The notes under the pieces are model-generated. The model saw only the letters and a list, made by a program, of their open reading frames with translations, was not told the DNA's origin and made no database searches. This document shows positions 8,786-17,816 of a stretch of DNA of 64,000 bases, one piece after another; the first letter of the stretch is position 1, and each line of letters begins with the position of its first letter. The stretch is from JAAFHB01 sp963675995 (GTDB lineage Bacteria; Bacteroidota; Bacteroidia; Bacteroidales; Prolixibacteraceae), in assembly GCA_963675995.2 (NCBI GenBank), contig CAXXIY010000002.1, positions 1,116,001 through 1,180,000 on the forward strand, read 5' to 3'. The position numbers and the translations under genes were made by a program.

Positions 8786-10105
8786 TCAATATAATATGGG
8801 CATAATTTTGGGTTCGCTAAGCAACATTCCCGGTTTATCGTTTCTGATCTCTTCTATCGCATTTTCGATCTGCCCAAGTGTGCAAGGCATTGTGGCCACC
8901 GAGAACATTGCTTTTTCGCCTGAATGCCGATTATGGCTGACGGTTTCAATGTTAATTTCCTGTTTTCCGATAGCAGTTGCAATAAAGCCGGTCGTACCCG
9001 GGATATTGCCAGTATGGAATGTAATCAGATAGGGAAAAACAAACTGACTGGAATCGGCCAGGTTGCGTTCCTGCTTTGCCGGGATATTCTGTATTTTGTC
9101 ACCATAACGGGCTATGAAAACAATGTCTGAAACAATCGACATGGCCGTTTCGGTTGAACCAGCCCCTTTACCCACCAAAAAATGGACCCCTGAATATTTG
9201 TTGTTTATCCTTACTGCATTGGTTGCTCCACTAACCTCAGCCAGAAAGTTACCATTTTTCACCAGCATGGGGCGAACGGTCGCAAATATATCCCCATTCA
9301 CTTTTTTTGCGTAACAAATCAGCTTGATCTTCGCATCAATTTCGCTGGCAAAATCAATATCCTCTTTTGTGATATCTTCTATTCCGGAAATAGAAAGGTC
9401 TTCTTTCGACACATCGACACCATATGCCAGTTTAATCAGTAGAATTAGCTTATGTCCGGCATCGCCACCATTGATGTCAAGTAACGGATCGGCTTCGGCA
9501 TAACCGCTCTCCTGTGCAAGAATCAGCGCTTCCTCAAATTCCAGTTTTTCATTCTGCATCTGTGTCAGGATGTAGTTACTGGTTCCGTTCATGATTCCAG
9601 AAACCGATAGTACTTTATCTCCTGTAAAGCTCTCCTGAATCGTTTTAATGATAGGTATTGCGCCACAAACAGCCGCCTCAAAGCCTATTTTTACATTTTT
9701 TGCATCGGCAGTTTCAAAGATTGTTTTTCCCCTTTCGGCCAAAAGCGCTTTATTGGCAGTGACCAAATGTTTCCCGGAAGTGAGAATATCAAGACAGAGG
9801 TTGTAAACAAAGTCGCTCTTGCCTCCTATTGTTTCAACGACTAAATCGATCTCTTTGGATGAGATAATCTCCTGAATATATTGATTAGCTTCTGTACCTG
9901 TAAGGTCTTTTCCCCCTCCGCAAAACAAATCGAGTGGAATATCGAATTTTTCGGATGCTTTTGCAGGGCAAAGCTCTACAATTTTTTTGAGCACAATTTT
10001 TGCCCTGGCCCTGACTGATAGATCATTATTGATTTCAGTTATAATACGGGCAACGCCCCCTCCAACTGTTCCGCAGCCTAATATTGCAATGTTTAAAGTA
10101 TCCAT
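8786..10105 (-). CDS. hom: Homoserine dehydrogenase
   Basis: Reduces aspartate semialdehyde to homoserine with NAD(P)H, on the way to threonine and methionine. 439 aa, monofunctional (no aspartokinase domain). The N-terminal Rossmann motif is GCGTVGGGVARI (residues 10-21). The catalytic domain carries GFEAAVCGAIPIIKTI, MNGTSNYIL and the conserved ESGYAEADPLLDINGGDAGHKL. The C-terminal 80 residues form an ACT domain (ITFHTGNIPGTTGFIATAIG), which suggests feedback control by threonine. A possible -7 box (TATATTTC, minus strand, 10135-10128) lies 23 bases ahead of the ATG. No other threonine gene is adjacent. Confidence 0.96.
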   Translation of the reverse strand: MDTLNIAILGCGTVGGGVARIITEINNDLSVRARAKIVLKKIVELCPAKASEKFDIPLDLFCGGGKDLTGTEANQYIQEIISSKEIDLVVETIGGKSDFVYNLCLDILTSGKHLVTANKALLAERGKTIFETADAKNVKIGFEAAVCGAIPIIKTIQESFTGDKVLSVSGIMNGTSNYILTQMQNEKLEFEEALILAQESGYAEADPLLDINGGDAGHKLILLIKLAYGVDVSKEDLSISGIEDITKEDIDFASEIDAKIKLICYAKKVNGDIFATVRPMLVKNGNFLAEVSGATNAVRINNKYSGVHFLVGKGAGSTETAMSIVSDIVFIARYGDKIQNIPAKQERNLADSSQFVFPYLITFHTGNIPGTTGFIATAIGKQEINIETVSHNRHSGEKAMFSVATMPCTLGQIENAIEEIRNDKPGMLLSEPKIMPILY

Positions 10106-10176
10106 TTTAATGCAGTAGAATTTTTTCGAAATATAAGCAATTTTGCAATTGCACTTTCGTTTAAATTAATTTAACG

Positions 10177-11355
10177 TCATAAAACTTCCGATCCGGCTTT
10201 CTTTCTTTGGGCGAAAATGAGCATAAGAATGGCAGATATCAGAGCTGTAGAGGCGCCAAAATAGAACGGGATACTGGAATTGACCTGATCGTAAAGCAAT
10301 CCGGCAATCAAGCTGGCAGGTAACAGGGTGATACCAAGCAATGCATTATATATTCCCAAACCGGTTCCTTGCTTATTTTTATCAATTATATCCGAAACGA
10401 ATGCTTTTTGTATCCCGTCGGTTGCAGCTGAATACAATCCGTATAATGCAAAAAGGGCAATAATGGTGCCTACACTTTTGGTAATCCCAAATCCACAATA
10501 AACGATTGCATAGACCAGAAATCCAAAAATCAGCAATTTTTCTTTCCCGATTTTATCAGAAAGTGAACCCAATGGAATGGCCAGTAAAACAGATACGATA
10601 CTCGTTAGGAGGTAGACAAGTGGAATAAAGGCAACTTTTACCCCTGTCTCATTGGCTTTTACCATCAACAATGCATCGGTGGAATTCCCGAGGGTGAAAA
10701 TAAAAATGATGGCCAGAAAAAGATAGTATTTCCGCGAAAAATCTTTAAAATGGAATTTTTTAAACAAGCCTTCTTTACTCTTTTTGGCCTCCTTAATCCC
10801 AAAGATGATTACAAAAATACTCAGAACTGCAGGTATTCCGGCTAGCAGAAATATAAGCCGGTAGTTATTATGAAAGAAAAACAGTAATACAAATGCCGCC
10901 AGAGGACCCAATATGGCACCGCTGTTATCCATAGCTTTCTGGAGTCCAAAACTTTTCCCGGTCTCACCGTTCGTCACTGAACCGGCGATCAGGCTATCGC
11001 GAGGCGCCGTTCGGATACCCTTACCAAACCGTTCAGTAAATCGCAGGTACAGTACCTGAACCGGGGAGGAAACAAACGAGTAGAGGGGAATAATAAGGGC
11101 CGAAACACCATATCCGATCAACATAAAGGGTTTGTTTTTTCCAATTTTATCGCTCCAGAAGCCCGTTAACGTTTTTACAAAAGAGGCAGTACTCTCGGCA
11201 ATACCTTCAATCAACGAGAGGCTGGTTTTTGATGCACCGATTGAGAGCAGAAACATGGGCATCACAGAATAAACCATTTTTACGGAGGTATCTGTCAAGA
11301 AACTGGTTAAACCGGTGAACAGGATATTTCGATTGTATCCTAAGAAACGTCTCAT
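10177..11355 (-). CDS. MFS transporter, 12 TM
   Basis: Major facilitator superfamily permease, 392 aa from the ATG at 11355 (MRRFLGYNRNILFTGLTSF). The frame extends to an ATG at 11457, but that adds 34 residues unlike the usual MFS start. Visible: the loop 2-3 motif GFWSDKIGKNKPFM, the loop 4-5 motif RFTERFGKGIRTAPRD, and the second-half repeat GSLSDKIGKEKLLI. The RxTERFGKGIRTAPRD signature is typical of a drug- or unknown-substrate MFS subgroup common in bacteria. No neighbour points to a substrate. It lies downstream of the SPT-like gene in the same direction. Confidence 0.88.
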   Translation of the reverse strand: MRRFLGYNRNILFTGLTSFLTDTSVKMVYSVMPMFLLSIGASKTSLSLIEGIAESTASFVKTLTGFWSDKIGKNKPFMLIGYGVSALIIPLYSFVSSPVQVLYLRFTERFGKGIRTAPRDSLIAGSVTNGETGKSFGLQKAMDNSGAILGPLAAFVLLFFFHNNYRLIFLLAGIPAVLSIFVIIFGIKEAKKSKEGLFKKFHFKDFSRKYYLFLAIIFIFTLGNSTDALLMVKANETGVKVAFIPLVYLLTSIVSVLLAIPLGSLSDKIGKEKLLIFGFLVYAIVYCGFGITKSVGTIIALFALYGLYSAATDGIQKAFVSDIIDKNKQGTGLGIYNALLGITLLPASLIAGLLYDQVNSSIPFYFGASTALISAILMLIFAQRKKAGSEVL

Positions 11356-11483
11356 TTGATCAAAATTAGGAACCAACAAACTTGCACAATAATTGCCATT
11401 TATTAAAGCAATACCTGATAACATTAACGAAAAAATGCCTCTCAAGATGAGAAGCATTTAATATCATTGTCAAAAGTTGTTAT

Positions 11484-12728
11484 TTAAAAAACCTGCGCAA
11501 GTTTAGTTCCTGCATATTTTCCGGCTTCGAGTTTTTTACGAACTTCAGAAAATGCCTTAATCGTATACTCTACATCTTCGATGGTATGAATAGCGGTCGG
11601 AATAAGGCGGAGCAATAACTGACCTTTTGGGATAACCGGGTAAACCACGATTGAGCAGAAAATATTATAATTCTCGCGAAGATCCATCACTACATTTGTC
11701 CCTTCGGGGACGCTTCCTGAAAGATATACGGGAGTAACCGGTGAATTGGTAACACCCAGATCGAAATTTTCTGCTTTCAAACCTGTCTGAAGGGCATTGA
11801 CAATCTCCCAGAGTTTTGATCTTAATTCAGGTTCAGTGCGGATCAGTTCAAGTCGTTTCAGCAGTCCGATCACCATGGCCATGGGCAATGATTTGGCAAA
11901 TGTCTGTGAACGCATATTATACCGAAGGAAGTCGCACACCTCTTCGCTGCTGGCTATGAAAGCTCCAATTCCAGCCATTGATTTGGCAAATGTTCCAAAA
12001 TACATATCAATCGAATCCTGTACACCAAAGTGTTCTCCAACGCCGGCTCCTGTAGCACCCATTGTTCCGAAACCGTGGGCATCATCAACCAGTAACCTGA
12101 AACTGAACTCGTTTTTGAATTTTACAATTTCGTCCAGTTTGCCCAGATCTCCGGCCATTCCAAACACCCCTTCAGTAATAACAAGAATACCGCCATGTGT
12201 TTTCTGAGACAATGCAGTGGCATGTTCCAGTTGTTTCCGGAGGCTGTCCATATCGTTATGTTTGAAAACAAATCTTTTGCCCATGTGCAACCTGACGCCG
12301 TCAAGTATACAGGCATGCGCCTCAGCATCATAAACAATGACGTCGTTACGTCCGCAGATTGCATCAATGATGGAGATCATCCCCTGATAACCGAAGTTGA
12401 GTAAAAATGCATCAGGTTTGCTGACAAAGCTGGCAAGCTGCCTTTCCAGCTCTTCATGCATACTGGTCTGACCAGACATCATTCTTGCACCCATCGGGTA
12501 AGCAAGCCCATATTGAGCAGCAGCTTGAGCATCTGCCTTTCTAACTTCGGGATGATTGGCCAGTCCGCAATAGTTGTTAAGACTCCAGTTAAGAACCTCT
12601 CTCCCCCTGAATTTCATTCTTGATCCAATTTCACCCTCTAATTTTGGAAATGAAAAGTAACCATGAGCTTCTTTCTGGTATTGACCAATATTGCCCTTGT
12701 CTGTTTTGAATTTTTCAAAAATGTCCAC
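11484..12728 (-). CDS. Alpha-oxoamine synthase, serine palmitoyltransferase-like
   Basis: PLP-dependent fold-type I enzyme, 414 aa, joining an amino acid to an acyl-CoA or acyl-ACP with loss of CO2. The Schiff-base lysine is K249 in GTFAKSMAG, preceded by the DDAHGFGTMG motif whose Asp binds the PLP ring. LNWSLNNYCGLANHPEV near residue 46 is the substrate-entry signature of the SPT/KBL/AONS family. Its position next to phospholipid genes favours a sphingolipid- or sulfonolipid-type long-chain base synthase over KBL or BioF, but motif reading alone cannot settle this. The start is GTG at 12728, with a well-formed promoter upstream. Confidence 0.85.
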   Translation of the reverse strand: MDIFEKFKTDKGNIGQYQKEAHGYFSFPKLEGEIGSRMKFRGREVLNWSLNNYCGLANHPEVRKADAQAAAQYGLAYPMGARMMSGQTSMHEELERQLASFVSKPDAFLLNFGYQGMISIIDAICGRNDVIVYDAEAHACILDGVRLHMGKRFVFKHNDMDSLRKQLEHATALSQKTHGGILVITEGVFGMAGDLGKLDEIVKFKNEFSFRLLVDDAHGFGTMGATGAGVGEHFGVQDSIDMYFGTFAKSMAGIGAFIASSEEVCDFLRYNMRSQTFAKSLPMAMVIGLLKRLELIRTEPELRSKLWEIVNALQTGLKAENFDLGVTNSPVTPVYLSGSVPEGTNVVMDLRENYNIFCSIVVYPVIPKGQLLLRLIPTAIHTIEDVEYTIKAFSEVRKKLEAGKYAGTKLAQVF

Positions 12729-12756
12729 GATTGTTTTGATTTTATTTTAAACTATG

Positions 12757-12785
12757 CAAAAATAACCTTTTTTACGTTGCCGCAA
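12757..12785 (-). promoter_or_regulatory. Bacteroidota-type promoter for the SPT-like gene
   Basis: On the minus strand, TTG (12785-12783) and TATTTTTG (12764-12757) are separated by 18 bases. This fits the TTG-N17-23-TAnnTTTG consensus exactly. It lies between pssA and the SPT-like gene, 28 bases ahead of the GTG start, so this gene can be transcribed separately from the phospholipid operon. Confidence 0.6.
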
Positions 12786-12799
12786 AAAGGTTATGGAAA

Positions 12800-13537
12800 T
12801 TACTTTTTTAACCTCTGAATGACTGAGATCAGAATAAAGCATATGATTGATGCAGCGATACCATAAATATTAAAGGCGAGCAGAAGTGCGGCAGAGATCG
12901 TCAGAAAAATCAATTGAATGCGGTTTTCGCTCCATTTCAAGTTCTTGAATTTTAGTGAGAACATTGGAATTTCCGATACAAGTAGCAGGGATACCGATAT
13001 CGTTATTATGAGTAAAACCACTGGTTGAAGGATTAATGCATCCATTATTTCATACCTTCCATGTTGGGTAATCAGGGCAAGCGAAGAGATAAGAAGTGCA
13101 CTTGCAGGGGTTGGTAGTCCGATAAATGAGTGGGTCTGCCGCGTATCGATATTGAATTTGGCAAGCCGAAGCGCTGAGGCGACTGGTATAAAAATCGATG
13201 CAGATAGACAGGTTATCTCCCATATCGATAATCCGGTAAAACTTTCTGCACGCACATTTAAACCGAACAATGCATATTCCTGCATCACCATCATTAACAT
13301 ACCCGGAGCAAGGCCGAATGAGATCATATCGGCCAGGGAATCAAGCTCTTTTCCCATTGGGGAGTACGCTTTAAGCAGTCGTGCCGCCATTCCGTCGAGA
13401 AAGTCGAATATCGCTGCAGCAATAATAAAAAGGACCGCTAAGGTAAGTTCTCCTTTAATTGCAGAAAGGACGGCAATAGTACCTGAAACAACATTTAGAC
13501 AGGTGATAAAATTGGGGATATGTTTTCGGATCATCAC
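12800..13537 (-). CDS. pssA: CDP-diacylglycerol--serine O-phosphatidyltransferase
   Basis: Integral membrane enzyme making phosphatidylserine from CDP-diacylglycerol and serine. 245 aa with 6-8 hydrophobic segments. The CDP-alcohol phosphotransferase signature is complete: DFLDGMAAR, eight residues, G, three residues, D, three residues, D (FLDGMAARLLKAYSPMGKE then LDSLAD). It starts 11 bases after the psd stop, so the product of this enzyme feeds the enzyme encoded immediately upstream in the operon. Two ATG codons in a row (13537, 13534) are possible starts. Confidence 0.95.
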   Translation of the reverse strand: MMIRKHIPNFITCLNVVSGTIAVLSAIKGELTLAVLFIIAAAIFDFLDGMAARLLKAYSPMGKELDSLADMISFGLAPGMLMMVMQEYALFGLNVRAESFTGLSIWEITCLSASIFIPVASALRLAKFNIDTRQTHSFIGLPTPASALLISSLALITQHGRYEIMDALILQPVVLLIITISVSLLLVSEIPMFSLKFKNLKWSENRIQLIFLTISAALLLAFNIYGIAASIICFILISVIQRLKK

Positions 13538-13548
13538 TTGCGAAGATT

Positions 13549-14199
13549 TTACAACTCTGCAATAACAGTCTGACTACCAGTTACATATTGGCATAATTCG
13601 ACATTCACCTTTGTGCCGACCGGGAGGAAAAGATCAACACGCGAACCAAACCGGATAAAACCAAGTTCATTTTGCTGATTTACTTTGGCATCTACCTTGG
13701 AATAAGTAATAATCCTTTTGGCTACTGCTCCTGCAATTTGTCTTACCAGGATCTCTGTTCCATCAGTCATTTGGATTACCGTGGAGGCACGTTCGTTCTC
13801 TGTGGAAGATTTGGGCAGGTAAGCCGCCATAAATTTACCACTGTGATGTTTAAAATATTTTATTATTCCCGGAACGGGAAACCAGTTAATATGTACATTA
13901 TTTACGGACATAAAGACAGAAACCTGAAGACGATGGTCGTTAAAGTATTCTGATTCAAAAGTTTCTTCAATAGCGACAATCTGTCCATCGGCAGGTGATA
14001 AAACGGAGTGGGGTTTCGGTTTAATGGTTCGCCTTGGATAGCGAAAGAATCGCATAACAAAGATCAGCACAAAAGTAGTTGCAAGGAATGTAAAACAGCG
14101 GAAATAAAGTTCTCCGGTCATTCCGGCAACAATATTAAGTGCCAGCCAGATGATAAATGTTACCCCAATAACCAGAAATCCTTCTTTGTGAATTCTCAT
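13549..14199 (-). CDS. psd: Phosphatidylserine decarboxylase, short type
   Basis: Makes phosphatidylethanolamine from phosphatidylserine. 216 aa, the short form found in many Bacteroidota and archaea. A membrane anchor (about residues 9-48) is followed by HSVLSPADGQIVAIEE and the NVHINWFPVPG core. The self-cleavage site is in RFGSRVD: Ser186 would become the pyruvoyl cofactor, leaving a short alpha chain of about 30 residues. It sits between cdsA and pssA, giving CDP-DAG to PS to PE from neighbouring genes. Confidence 0.95.
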   Translation of the reverse strand: MRIHKEGFLVIGVTFIIWLALNIVAGMTGELYFRCFTFLATTFVLIFVMRFFRYPRRTIKPKPHSVLSPADGQIVAIEETFESEYFNDHRLQVSVFMSVNNVHINWFPVPGIIKYFKHHSGKFMAAYLPKSSTENERASTVIQMTDGTEILVRQIAGAVAKRIITYSKVDAKVNQQNELGFIRFGSRVDLFLPVGTKVNVELCQYVTGSQTVIAEL

Positions 14200-14239
14200 A
14201 AGTTTGATCTATTGTGGTGCAAATCTAAGAAAATAATTA

Positions 14240-15061
14240 TCAGCGAAAAAATTGGAGCACAAAATAAATCACAGGAGAGGCAAGCAGTATACTGTCAAAA
14301 CGGTCAAGAAGTCCTCCATGACCGGGCATAAAGCGCCCCGAATCTTTCACTCCAATACTTCGTTTGATCATTGATTCTACCAAATCACCGAGGGTCCCCG
14401 AAATAACCACAATGATGGCCATAACCCCCATAAAGAGAAAACCATATTGCGGAAATATCATTGAAAGAATCCACCCTGCAAAGATTGCGGTAAGTACCCC
14501 CCCGAACAATCCTTCCCACGATTTTTTGGGAGAGATTCTTTCAATTAAACGGTGTCTTCCGAACTTTACTCCGAACAGGTAAGCACCGGTATCGCTGGCC
14601 CAAACAAATACAAAAAGGCTGATTAACAATGCATAATTATATTTGAATATCCCTTCCGATTCTGAGAATGCAAGGAAATTAAGTAGCGAAAATGGGATGG
14701 AAACATAGATAATTCCAAACCCGGTAAGTGCAACATTAACCAGGGGATTCTTTTTTCTTCGGAAGAGCTCGTAGACCGGAATGGCATAGATAAGTAAAAC
14801 GAGGTAAGAATAACTACTTGAGACTATGGTGTGACGTGCAATCAGGAATGATGTCACAAAGAGGGACAGACCGACAAGAAGGCCCGGATAGATCTGTGGT
14901 GAAAACCCTGCTTCACGGCATAACGCATAGAACTCACGAAGGATAAACCCCGAAAAAATCAAAAAAAGCAGGACAAATGTATATGGGCCAAGAAGAATGG
15001 CTCCTGTCAATGCTGTTGCAAAAAGGAGGCCCCAAATAGATCGCGTAACCAACTCTTTCAA
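14240..15061 (-). CDS. cdsA: Phosphatidate cytidylyltransferase
   Basis: Membrane enzyme converting phosphatidic acid and CTP to CDP-diacylglycerol, the branch point for all phospholipids. 273 aa with about eight membrane segments. The C-terminal family signature is intact: ESMIKRSIGVKDSGRFMPGH then GGLLDRFDS, matching S-x-x-K-R-x4-K-D...P-x-H-G-G-x2-D-R-x-D. An upstream SPKKSWEGLFGG motif is also typical. The start lies 3 bases after the DUF2007 gene's stop, so the genes are co-transcribed. Confidence 0.97.
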   Translation of the reverse strand: MKELVTRSIWGLLFATALTGAILLGPYTFVLLFLIFSGFILREFYALCREAGFSPQIYPGLLVGLSLFVTSFLIARHTIVSSSYSYLVLLIYAIPVYELFRRKKNPLVNVALTGFGIIYVSIPFSLLNFLAFSESEGIFKYNYALLISLFVFVWASDTGAYLFGVKFGRHRLIERISPKKSWEGLFGGVLTAIFAGWILSMIFPQYGFLFMGVMAIIVVISGTLGDLVESMIKRSIGVKDSGRFMPGHGGLLDRFDSILLASPVIYFVLQFFR

Positions 15062-15064
15062 GGG

Positions 15065-15274
15065 TCAGCCTTTATTTAATTGTTTTAACACCTCATTCGC
15101 CATGGATTCATCTTCATCTCTGACATAGAGCTCCACCTCGCCCAGCCAAACGTAAGAGGAATCCTTGTGGCTAATTACAACCGATTCGATCCCGTTATCC
15201 TGAAGCAAATCCTTGGCTATCGATACAAGGTATTCATCCCCCGAAGCAATAACACTTTTCCACCCTTTTTCCAT
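15065..15274 (-). CDS. DUF2007 small protein
   Basis: 69-aa soluble protein of the DUF2007 (putative signal-transducing, GlnB-like fold) family. It has the family pattern: an N-terminal beta strand (WKSVIASGDEYL), a helix (VSIAKDLLQDNGIESVV), and a C-terminal helix with DEDESMANEVLKQL. Function is unknown. It lies 8 bases after the ftsH stop and 3 bases before cdsA, so it is part of the operon. A location between an envelope protease and lipid synthesis is suggestive only. Confidence 0.85.
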   Translation of the reverse strand: MEKGWKSVIASGDEYLVSIAKDLLQDNGIESVVISHKDSSYVWLGEVELYVRDEDESMANEVLKQLNKG

Positions 15275-15282
15275 CTTAAATA

Positions 15283-17316
15283 TTATATCTTAGGTTCTTC
15301 CGAATCGGTTTGAATAGTTTGATCTTCAATTTTGTTCACAGGAGTCTCGTCCTCTTTTTTCTTTCCCCAGGGACGTGGTCCAAAGATATGTTCCAGATCT
15401 TCTGTAAAAATAACTTCACGTTCAAGAAGCAATTCTGCAAGTTGTTTATGACCACTCCCATTTTTTATTAAGATCTCTTTTGCCCTGACAAAGGCGGTGT
15501 CGATTAATTCCTTAATTTCAGCGTCAATCAATTCAGCCGTTTTCTCACTGTAGGGTTTATTGAAGCTATAATCGCTCTGACCGGAAGAGTCATAATAACT
15601 GACATTTCCAACTTTTTCAGACATTCCGAAATAGCAAACCATCGAGTAAGCCGTTCTGGTCACCTTTTCAAGATCGTTTTGTGCTCCTGATGAGATTTTG
15701 GAAAAGACAACTTCCTCAGCTGCCCTTCCGCCCAAAGTGGCGCACACTTCATCCAACATCTGATCGCGTGTGGTAATTTGACGTTCTTCCGGTAAGTACC
15801 AGGCAGCACCTAAGGCTTTTCCACGAGGTACAATGGTCACTTTCACCAGCGGATGTGCATGTTCGAGCAACCAGCTGACAGTGGCATGGCCAGCTTCGTG
15901 ATAGGCAATAATGGCTTTTTCGTCTGCTGTAATAATCTTATTCTTTTTCTCCAGTCCACCTACAATCCGGTCAACGGCATCCAGAAAATCCTGTTTCTCT
16001 ACTTTCGATTTTTTCTTACGGGCAGCGATAAGTGCCGCTTCATTACAAACATTGGCAATATCAGCACCCGAAAATCCCGGAGTTTGTTTGGCCAGAAATT
16101 CAATATTCACATCGTCTGACAAGGTAAGTGGTCTGAGGTGAACCATAAATATCTCTTTGCGATCGATCACATCAGGAAGCTCAACATGAATCTGACGGTC
16201 AAATCTTCCCGCGCGCATCAAAGCCCGGTCGAGAATATCTGCACGGTTGGTGGCACCTAAAATAATTACCCCTGAATTGGTGTCGAAGCCATCCATTTCA
16301 GTAAGTAATTGATTAAGTGTATTTTCTCGCTCGTCGTTTGACCCCATATTGGGATTTCTCCCTCTGGCGCGACCGATGGCATCGATCTCATCGATAAAGA
16401 CTATACAGGGAGCTTTTTCTTTTGCCTGTTTGAAAAGGTCACGAACACGTGACGCCCCGACACCGACAAACATCTCTACAAAGTCGGAACCCGACATTGA
16501 GAAAAACGGTACATCAGCCTCACCAGCTACTGCTTTAGCCAATAATGTTTTACCAGTTCCCGGAGGACCTACGAGCAATGCCCCTTTCGGAATCTTTCCC
16601 CCAAGTTTGGTATATCTCTCAGGATTTTTTAAAAATTCGACTATCTCTTCGATCTCCTGTTTTGCTTCTGCAAGACCAGCGACCTCTTTGAAGGTAGTAC
16701 TCACTCTCGATTCTTTATCAAAGATCTTCGCCTGTGATTTCCCTACATTGAAGATATTTCCACCAGCACCGCCACCTTTACTCATCCTACGGAAGAACCA
16801 AAACCAGACAGCAAGAAGAACGAGGGGGAAAAATAGCCAGCCCAGAATCTCGCTAAAATAGTCATGCCTGATTTCATAGGTTAAGGTTACCTTCGCATTG
16901 TCACCAAACTCAGCCTGAGCGCTTTCGAGGTTTTTTTCGAAAACATCAACCGATCCGATCGTGAAAAAAAAGTGAGGCCCTGTTTTTGCCGGGGTACCAA
17001 AACCCTGTGGAAACTTGCTTTTATACTTCTCATAGGAGGACTCTTTCAGGAAGATATCCGATTGTGACTTATTTACGACTACTATTTTTTCAACATCACC
17101 GTTTTTAAGCATCGTATTTTTTACCTCCTGCCAGCTCGTTTCAACGGGTGAGCCACCGGAAGTGTAATATTGTATTGCAAGAAATGCAACCAATAAAATT
17201 CCATAAATGTAAATTGGATTAAATTTTGGGGAGAGTTTAGACCCGCTCCCTGAAGATTTTTTTGTTCCTTTCGGGATATTATTCCCGCCATTATTTGATG
17301 TATCTTTCTCAGTCAT
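15283..17316 (-). CDS. ftsH: ATP-dependent zinc metalloprotease FtsH
   Basis: Membrane-anchored AAA+ protease that extracts and degrades membrane and unstable cytoplasmic proteins. 677 aa. Two membrane segments (about residues 32-50 and 155-172) flank a periplasmic domain. Walker A is GPPGTGKT (250-257), Walker B is CIVFIDEIDAIG, and the arginine-finger region is RAGRFDRQ. The zinc site is HEAGH (473-477), with the third ligand in the downstream LEKVTRTAYSM region. The C-terminal tail has KIEDQTIQTDSEEPK, typical of Bacteroidota FtsH. It starts 6 bases after rsfS. Confidence 0.98.
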   Translation of the reverse strand: MTEKDTSNNGGNNIPKGTKKSSGSGSKLSPKFNPIYIYGILLVAFLAIQYYTSGGSPVETSWQEVKNTMLKNGDVEKIVVVNKSQSDIFLKESSYEKYKSKFPQGFGTPAKTGPHFFFTIGSVDVFEKNLESAQAEFGDNAKVTLTYEIRHDYFSEILGWLFFPLVLLAVWFWFFRRMSKGGGAGGNIFNVGKSQAKIFDKESRVSTTFKEVAGLAEAKQEIEEIVEFLKNPERYTKLGGKIPKGALLVGPPGTGKTLLAKAVAGEADVPFFSMSGSDFVEMFVGVGASRVRDLFKQAKEKAPCIVFIDEIDAIGRARGRNPNMGSNDERENTLNQLLTEMDGFDTNSGVIILGATNRADILDRALMRAGRFDRQIHVELPDVIDRKEIFMVHLRPLTLSDDVNIEFLAKQTPGFSGADIANVCNEAALIAARKKKSKVEKQDFLDAVDRIVGGLEKKNKIITADEKAIIAYHEAGHATVSWLLEHAHPLVKVTIVPRGKALGAAWYLPEERQITTRDQMLDEVCATLGGRAAEEVVFSKISSGAQNDLEKVTRTAYSMVCYFGMSEKVGNVSYYDSSGQSDYSFNKPYSEKTAELIDAEIKELIDTAFVRAKEILIKNGSGHKQLAELLLEREVIFTEDLEHIFGPRPWGKKKEDETPVNKIEDQTIQTDSEEPKI

Positions 17317-17322
17317 AATTTT

Positions 17323-17700
17323 TTAAATGTCAGCTTCAATATTGTAAATTCTTCCGTCGGCCCATAAACTTTCAAGATCGTATAATTTTCGTATGGGTTC
17401 CTGAAATACATGAACCATAATATTTGCATAGTCGATTAGAATCCACTGCGCCTGGTGATAACCATCGCGATGCCATGCGGGTTCATTTTTTAATTCTTCT
17501 ACTGTTTCTTCCACCGAGTGAGCAATCGCGTCGACATGAGTGGTGGATGTCCCATGGCAAATTATATAATGATCACATTCAGTATTGTTAAGAGATTGAA
17601 GATCAATATCAATGATATCAAGTCCTTTCTTGCGTTGAATACCTTCAATAATCGCTTCAATTAAATCGATTGAGCCATGTTGAATGGCAGGATTAACCAT
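17323..17700 (-). CDS. rsfS: Ribosomal silencing factor RsfS (Iojap)
   Basis: Binds L14 on the 50S subunit and blocks subunit joining under nutrient limitation. 125 aa. Family hallmarks: KGLDIIDIDLQSL, the central CDHYIICHGTSTTHVDAIA, WILIDYANIMVHVF, and the C-terminal YDLESLWADGR. It is the first gene of the rsfS-ftsH-DUF2007-cdsA-psd-pssA run and diverges from birA, an arrangement that is conserved in Bacteroidota. A -7 box lies just upstream. Confidence 0.96.
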   Translation of the reverse strand: MVNPAIQHGSIDLIEAIIEGIQRKKGLDIIDIDLQSLNNTECDHYIICHGTSTTHVDAIAHSVEETVEELKNEPAWHRDGYHQAQWILIDYANIMVHVFQEPIRKLYDLESLWADGRIYNIEADI

Positions 17701-17717
17701 ATAGTAATTTTAAAGTA

Positions 17718-17725
17718 CAAAGATA
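17718..17725 (-). promoter_or_regulatory. -7 box of the rsfS-ftsH-lipid operon
   Basis: TATCTTTG on the minus strand, an exact TAnnTTTG match, 18 bases ahead of the rsfS ATG. I see no clear TTG at the -33 position. It would drive the whole run down to pssA. Confidence 0.5.
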
Positions 17726-17816
17726 ATTTTTTTGTCCGATAGATAAATAAAGATTTGTAATGGTAATCTTCTGAAATAATAGTTTTTACTTTGATCTCAC
17801 AAATTTACCGGGCAAA

